Shown piece after piece: positions 24,536 through 26,979 of a stretch of 26,979 bases of DNA. The position numbers and the translations under genes were made by a program. The stretch comes from CAKRHR01 sp964423195 (GTDB taxonomy: Bacteria > Bacillota > Clostridia > Lachnospirales > Lachnospiraceae), in assembly GCA_964423195.1 (NCBI GenBank), contig CAYRDY010000018.1, positions 1 through 26,979 on the forward strand, read 5' to 3'. The first letter of the stretch is position 1. Each line of letters opens with the position of its first letter. A model generated the notes under the pieces. It was not told the DNA's origin, searched no databases, and saw nothing but the letters and a program-made list of their open reading frames with translations.

Positions 24536-24560
24536 AAAATGCGCGTAGGAAGGAGAAAAT

Positions 24561-25496
24561 ATGACGCAGTATATGGAATATGAGGATTTTTTGACTAAAA
24601 TGAAAGATTTATTGAGCGAGATGCTATCGGAAAAGCATCCGGTCGTGATCAAGTATTCGGATTTTCTGAGAAACAATAATGTCATCAGAAAGGAGCTGCA
24701 GATCAACTCGACGGATGATCCGTGCGGCAAGGTGATGGATCCGCGGCCGCTCTATGACCGCTATCTGATGGGATCAGAGATTGAGCAGCTGGCGCAGGAG
24801 GTCATTGATATCTATCTGCAGGAGGAATCCTCCAATATCACAGAGATCTGTCGTGGAGTCGATCACTATGAATCGATTCGGGAGCGGATTTTTATTCGGG
24901 TCGTCAATTATCATGAGAATCAGCTCTTTCTGTCGCTGTGTCCGCATGTGCAGAAACTCGATCTGGCGATGACTTTTCGCATACGGGTCCAGGACTCGGA
25001 CAGGGGCTTGCTGTCGATGAGCGTTGATAATTTTTTGTTTGAGCGGTGGAACATCTCACTGGAGCAGCTCTATGAGGATGCGCTCGTCAACACGAGAAGA
25101 ATATTTCCGGAGGCTGTCGTGCCGATCCGTGTCTTGTTAGACGCGGGTCTGTCCGGTACGTCCATCGCGGATTTGGTGACAGATGAGGTGGCGCAGGAGA
25201 TGGAAAGCGATCAGATGTATGCGATCACAAATGATCAGAGCATCAACGGCGCGGTGGCTGTATTTTATCCCAATGTCCTCAGAGAACTCGCGGACCGACT
25301 GGGTTCGGATATTTATCTGATGCCGAGCAGTATCCATGAGATGATGGCGGTGCCGTGCGAGAAATGGGACGATGTCAGTCAGCTCAAGACGATCGTCGAG
25401 GATGCCAATCAGTCGGTGGTCGCAAAGGAAGAACAGCTGGGCAGCAGCGTTTATAAATATGAGCGCCGGACGGACGAGATCACGATCGCCGCTTAA
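24561..25496 (+). CDS. DUF5688 family protein
   Basis: This 311-residue protein matches DUF5688, a family found mainly in Lachnospiraceae and relatives, often in several copies per genome, with no established function. Typical segments are IFIRVVNYHENQLFLSLCPH (about 111-130), LAMTFRIRV, MSVDNFLFERWNISLEQLYEDA (about 154-175) and the C-terminal NGAVAVFYPNVLRELADRLGSD followed by LMPSSIHE. It has no signal peptide or membrane span and is likely cytoplasmic. A strong GGAAGGAG precedes ATG 24561. It is a single-gene transcript with its own promoter and strong terminator, and its leader carries copy B of the motif also seen before telA. Confidence 0.88.
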   Translation: MTQYMEYEDFLTKMKDLLSEMLSEKHPVVIKYSDFLRNNNVIRKELQINSTDDPCGKVMDPRPLYDRYLMGSEIEQLAQEVIDIYLQEESSNITEICRGVDHYESIRERIFIRVVNYHENQLFLSLCPHVQKLDLAMTFRIRVQDSDRGLLSMSVDNFLFERWNISLEQLYEDALVNTRRIFPEAVVPIRVLLDAGLSGTSIADLVTDEVAQEMESDQMYAITNDQSINGAVAVFYPNVLRELADRLGSDIYLMPSSIHEMMAVPCEKWDDVSQLKTIVEDANQSVVAKEEQLGSSVYKYERRTDEITIAA

Positions 25497-25507
25497 AATG
25501 ATGCAGT

Positions 25508-25540
25508 GCCGCGGGCAAGTTTTGCCCGCGGCTATTTTTT
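25508..25540 (+). terminator. Rho-independent terminator after DUF5688 gene
   Basis: GCCGCGGGCAA (25508-25518) pairs perfectly with TTGCCCGCGGC (25522-25532) around GTT, followed by TATTTTTT. Confidence 0.93.
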
Positions 25541-25542
25541 CC

Positions 25543-25571
25543 TTGCCAAACGCGGCAATAGTTGTTAAAAT
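25543..25571 (+). promoter_or_regulatory. Promoter of hisS-aspS
   Basis: TTGCCA (25543-25548) and TAAAAT (25566-25571) are 17 bp apart, with an extended TG at 25563-25564. The leader of about 80 nt can form a GCAGT/ACTGC hairpin but is too short for a T-box. Confidence 0.8.
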
Positions 25572-25657
25572 AGAAAAGTATTTGCGGCAGTTTGGGCTTG
25601 TCCGGACTGCACAGGTCTTTATACATTGGACTGATTTTTGAAAGGGGCCGTAAGACG

Positions 25658-26914
25658 ATGATTACACAGAGACCTAAGGGGACACAGGACTGGTACGGCG
25701 AACAGATGCACAGACGCACGGTGATCGAGGCCCTGGCGCGGAAGCTCTGCCGGGTTTATCATATCAAAGAGGTGAGCACGCCGGTCTTTGAGCATACGGT
25801 GCTGTTTCAGCGCGGCGTCGGTGAGACGACGGATGTGGTGCAGAAGGAAATGTATACATTTGAGGATAAAGGACACAGAAGCATCACGCTGAAGCCGGAG
25901 GGCACAGCCGGCGCCATCCGCGCCTACCTTGAGAATAATCTCTACGCACAGCCGGCGCCTGCCAAGCTGTTTTATATGACACCGGCGTTTCGCTACGAGC
26001 AGCCTCAGAGCGGACGGCTCAGGCAGCATCACCAGTTCGGCGTCGAGTTCATCGGGTCTGAGAGTCCTCTGGCTGAGGTGGAACTGATCTCTCTGATCAC
26101 GACCTTTATCAGAGAGATCGGTCTGAGGGACGCGAAACTACACATCAACAGTATCGGCTGTAAAGATTGCAGACAGACGTACAATGAGGCGCTGCTTACC
26201 TATCTCAGGAAGCATGAGGATGAGCTCTGCCCGACCTGCCGTGAGCGCATGCAAAAAAATCCGCTGCGCGTGATCGACTGCAAGGTGCCCACATGCAAGG
26301 AAATTGTGAGGGGTGCGCCGAGGACGATCGATTATCTGGATGACGGATGTCGGGAACATTTCGATGAACTGAAGTCGCTCCTCGATGAGATGGCTATTCC
26401 GTATGAGGTCGATACGGGTATCGTGCGCGGCCTCGATTACTATACCAGAACTGTGTTTGAGTTTGTCAATTCCGAGGGCTTTACCCTGTGCGGCGGCGGC
26501 CGCTACGACGGACTGGTACACGAGATCGATGAGAAGCAGGATATTCCGGCTGTCGGCTTTGGCATGGGGATTGAGCGCATCATTTATTTTCTGGAAAAAG
26601 AAAATGTGGCGCTTGCGCCGGAAGCGCCGGTCGAACTATATGTCGGCATTTTAGGGCGTGAGGCTAGAGCCGGCGCCTACAGAATTGTCGAGAGACTGCG
26701 CAGCCGCGGGATCATCGTGGAGACCGATTACATGGATCGCAGCGTCAAGGCGCAGATGAAATATGCAAACAAGATCGGTGCCAGACACACGGTGATCATC
26801 GGCAGCGATGAGATTGCCAATCATCGGGTACATATCAAAAATATGGCGGACGGGCAAGAGACGGAGATTGCCCTGGATGAGATCGAGGACTTTTTTACCG
26901 AGGGAGTGTATTGA
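25658..26914 (+). CDS. hisS: Histidyl-tRNA synthetase
   Basis: This 418-residue class II synthetase charges tRNA-His. Motif 2 is FRYEQPQSGRLRQHHQFGVE (about 111-130), the histidine-specific RGLDYYTRTVFEF is at 257-269, and motif 3 is CGGGRYDGLV with GFGMGIER (about 278-307). The insertion domain carries paired cysteines (C168/C171, C191/C194, C208/C213), as in many Firmicute enzymes. The C-terminal anticodon-binding domain starts near 320. ATG 25658 gives MITQRPKGTQDWYG, the usual N-terminus, with AGGGG ten bases upstream. It begins the hisS-aspS operon, with aspS starting two bases after its stop. Confidence 0.97.
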   Translation: MITQRPKGTQDWYGEQMHRRTVIEALARKLCRVYHIKEVSTPVFEHTVLFQRGVGETTDVVQKEMYTFEDKGHRSITLKPEGTAGAIRAYLENNLYAQPAPAKLFYMTPAFRYEQPQSGRLRQHHQFGVEFIGSESPLAEVELISLITTFIREIGLRDAKLHINSIGCKDCRQTYNEALLTYLRKHEDELCPTCRERMQKNPLRVIDCKVPTCKEIVRGAPRTIDYLDDGCREHFDELKSLLDEMAIPYEVDTGIVRGLDYYTRTVFEFVNSEGFTLCGGGRYDGLVHEIDEKQDIPAVGFGMGIERIIYFLEKENVALAPEAPVELYVGILGREARAGAYRIVERLRSRGIIVETDYMDRSVKAQMKYANKIGARHTVIIGSDEIANHRVHIKNMADGQETEIALDEIEDFFTEGVY

Positions 26915-26916
26915 GA

Positions 26917-26979
26917 ATGGCCGAGTCAATGAAGGGATTAAAGCGTACCCACCGCTGTGCGGAGCTCTCCGCTCAAAAT
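26917..26979 (+). CDS. aspS: Aspartyl-tRNA synthetase, N-terminal fragment (cut by window end)
   Basis: The 21 codons before the window ends read MAESMKGLKRTHRCAELSAQ and one more, which matches the N-terminus of bacterial AspS (the GLKRTH-C-GEL pattern that precedes the anticodon-binding OB fold). The gene starts two bases after the hisS stop, the classical hisS-aspS order, with AGGGAG about ten bases upstream inside hisS. An ATG at 26929 in the same frame is an alternative start. The rest of the gene lies outside the window. Confidence 0.85.
   Translation, partial: MAESMKGLKRTHRCAELSAQN

Noticed and set aside
25572..25657. T-box riboswitch before hisS
   Set aside because: The leader is only about 80 nt and has no T-box consensus or antiterminator; the terminator at 25508-25540 precedes the hisS promoter and belongs to the upstream gene.

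Overview
The window is about 27 kb of mid-to-high GC DNA that reads like a chromosome segment of an anaerobic Gram-positive clostridium, most probably a Lachnospiraceae member. Reasons: type III glutamine synthetase, a DUF5688 protein, a YesN/YesM-type two-component system, an RbsABC-type sugar importer, paired ABC exporters with one degenerate ATPase, an XpaC/TelA pair, and sigma-A-like promoters. Two runs of N (100 and 10 bases) show it is a draft or metagenome-derived scaffold. I see no rRNA, tRNA, CRISPR array, insertion sequence or phage gene.

Layout. (1) 1-3.9 kb: glnN (nitrogen assimilation), then a two-domain polyphosphate kinase 2 (pap) behind a GC-rich, foldable leader. (2) 3.9-5.8 kb: a CARF plus PD-(D/E)XK nuclease-like protein (Card1/Can2/DUF1887 type) with no CRISPR system nearby, closely followed by a cysteine-rich DUF2284 protein and a terminator. 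(3) 5.9-9.6 kb: a strong promoter, a leader with three mutually pairing arms, and two overlapping genes for a heterodimeric ABC exporter. (4) 9.8-15.0 kb: xpaC-like gene (interrupted by the 100-N gap), telA, and a molybdopterin oxidoreductase. (5) 15.0-23.0 kb: response regulator, histidine kinase and a decayed double ABC ATPase, a terminator, then a promoter driving sugar-binding lipoprotein, double ATPase and permease. (6) 23.0-25.5 kb: mutY on the minus strand, divergent from a DUF5688 gene across a 428-bp regulatory region. (7) 25.5 kb to the end: hisS and the start of aspS.

Most interesting. The 15-23 kb block looks like a complete sugar-uptake regulon in which a kinase with almost no extracytoplasmic domain is translationally coupled to an RbsA-like protein that has lost most catalytic motifs. 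I infer that this pseudo-ATPase may carry transport status to the kinase, much as BceAB does for BceS. An exact 12-bp direct repeat with a 20-bp period lies just upstream of the importer promoter and is a candidate operator for the AraC-type regulator. Separately, a 35-nt motif is shared (29/35, ungapped, by hand) by the leaders of telA and the DUF5688 gene, 13 kb apart; I cannot assign it to a known RNA or operator family. The orphan CARF nuclease is the third item worth pursuing.
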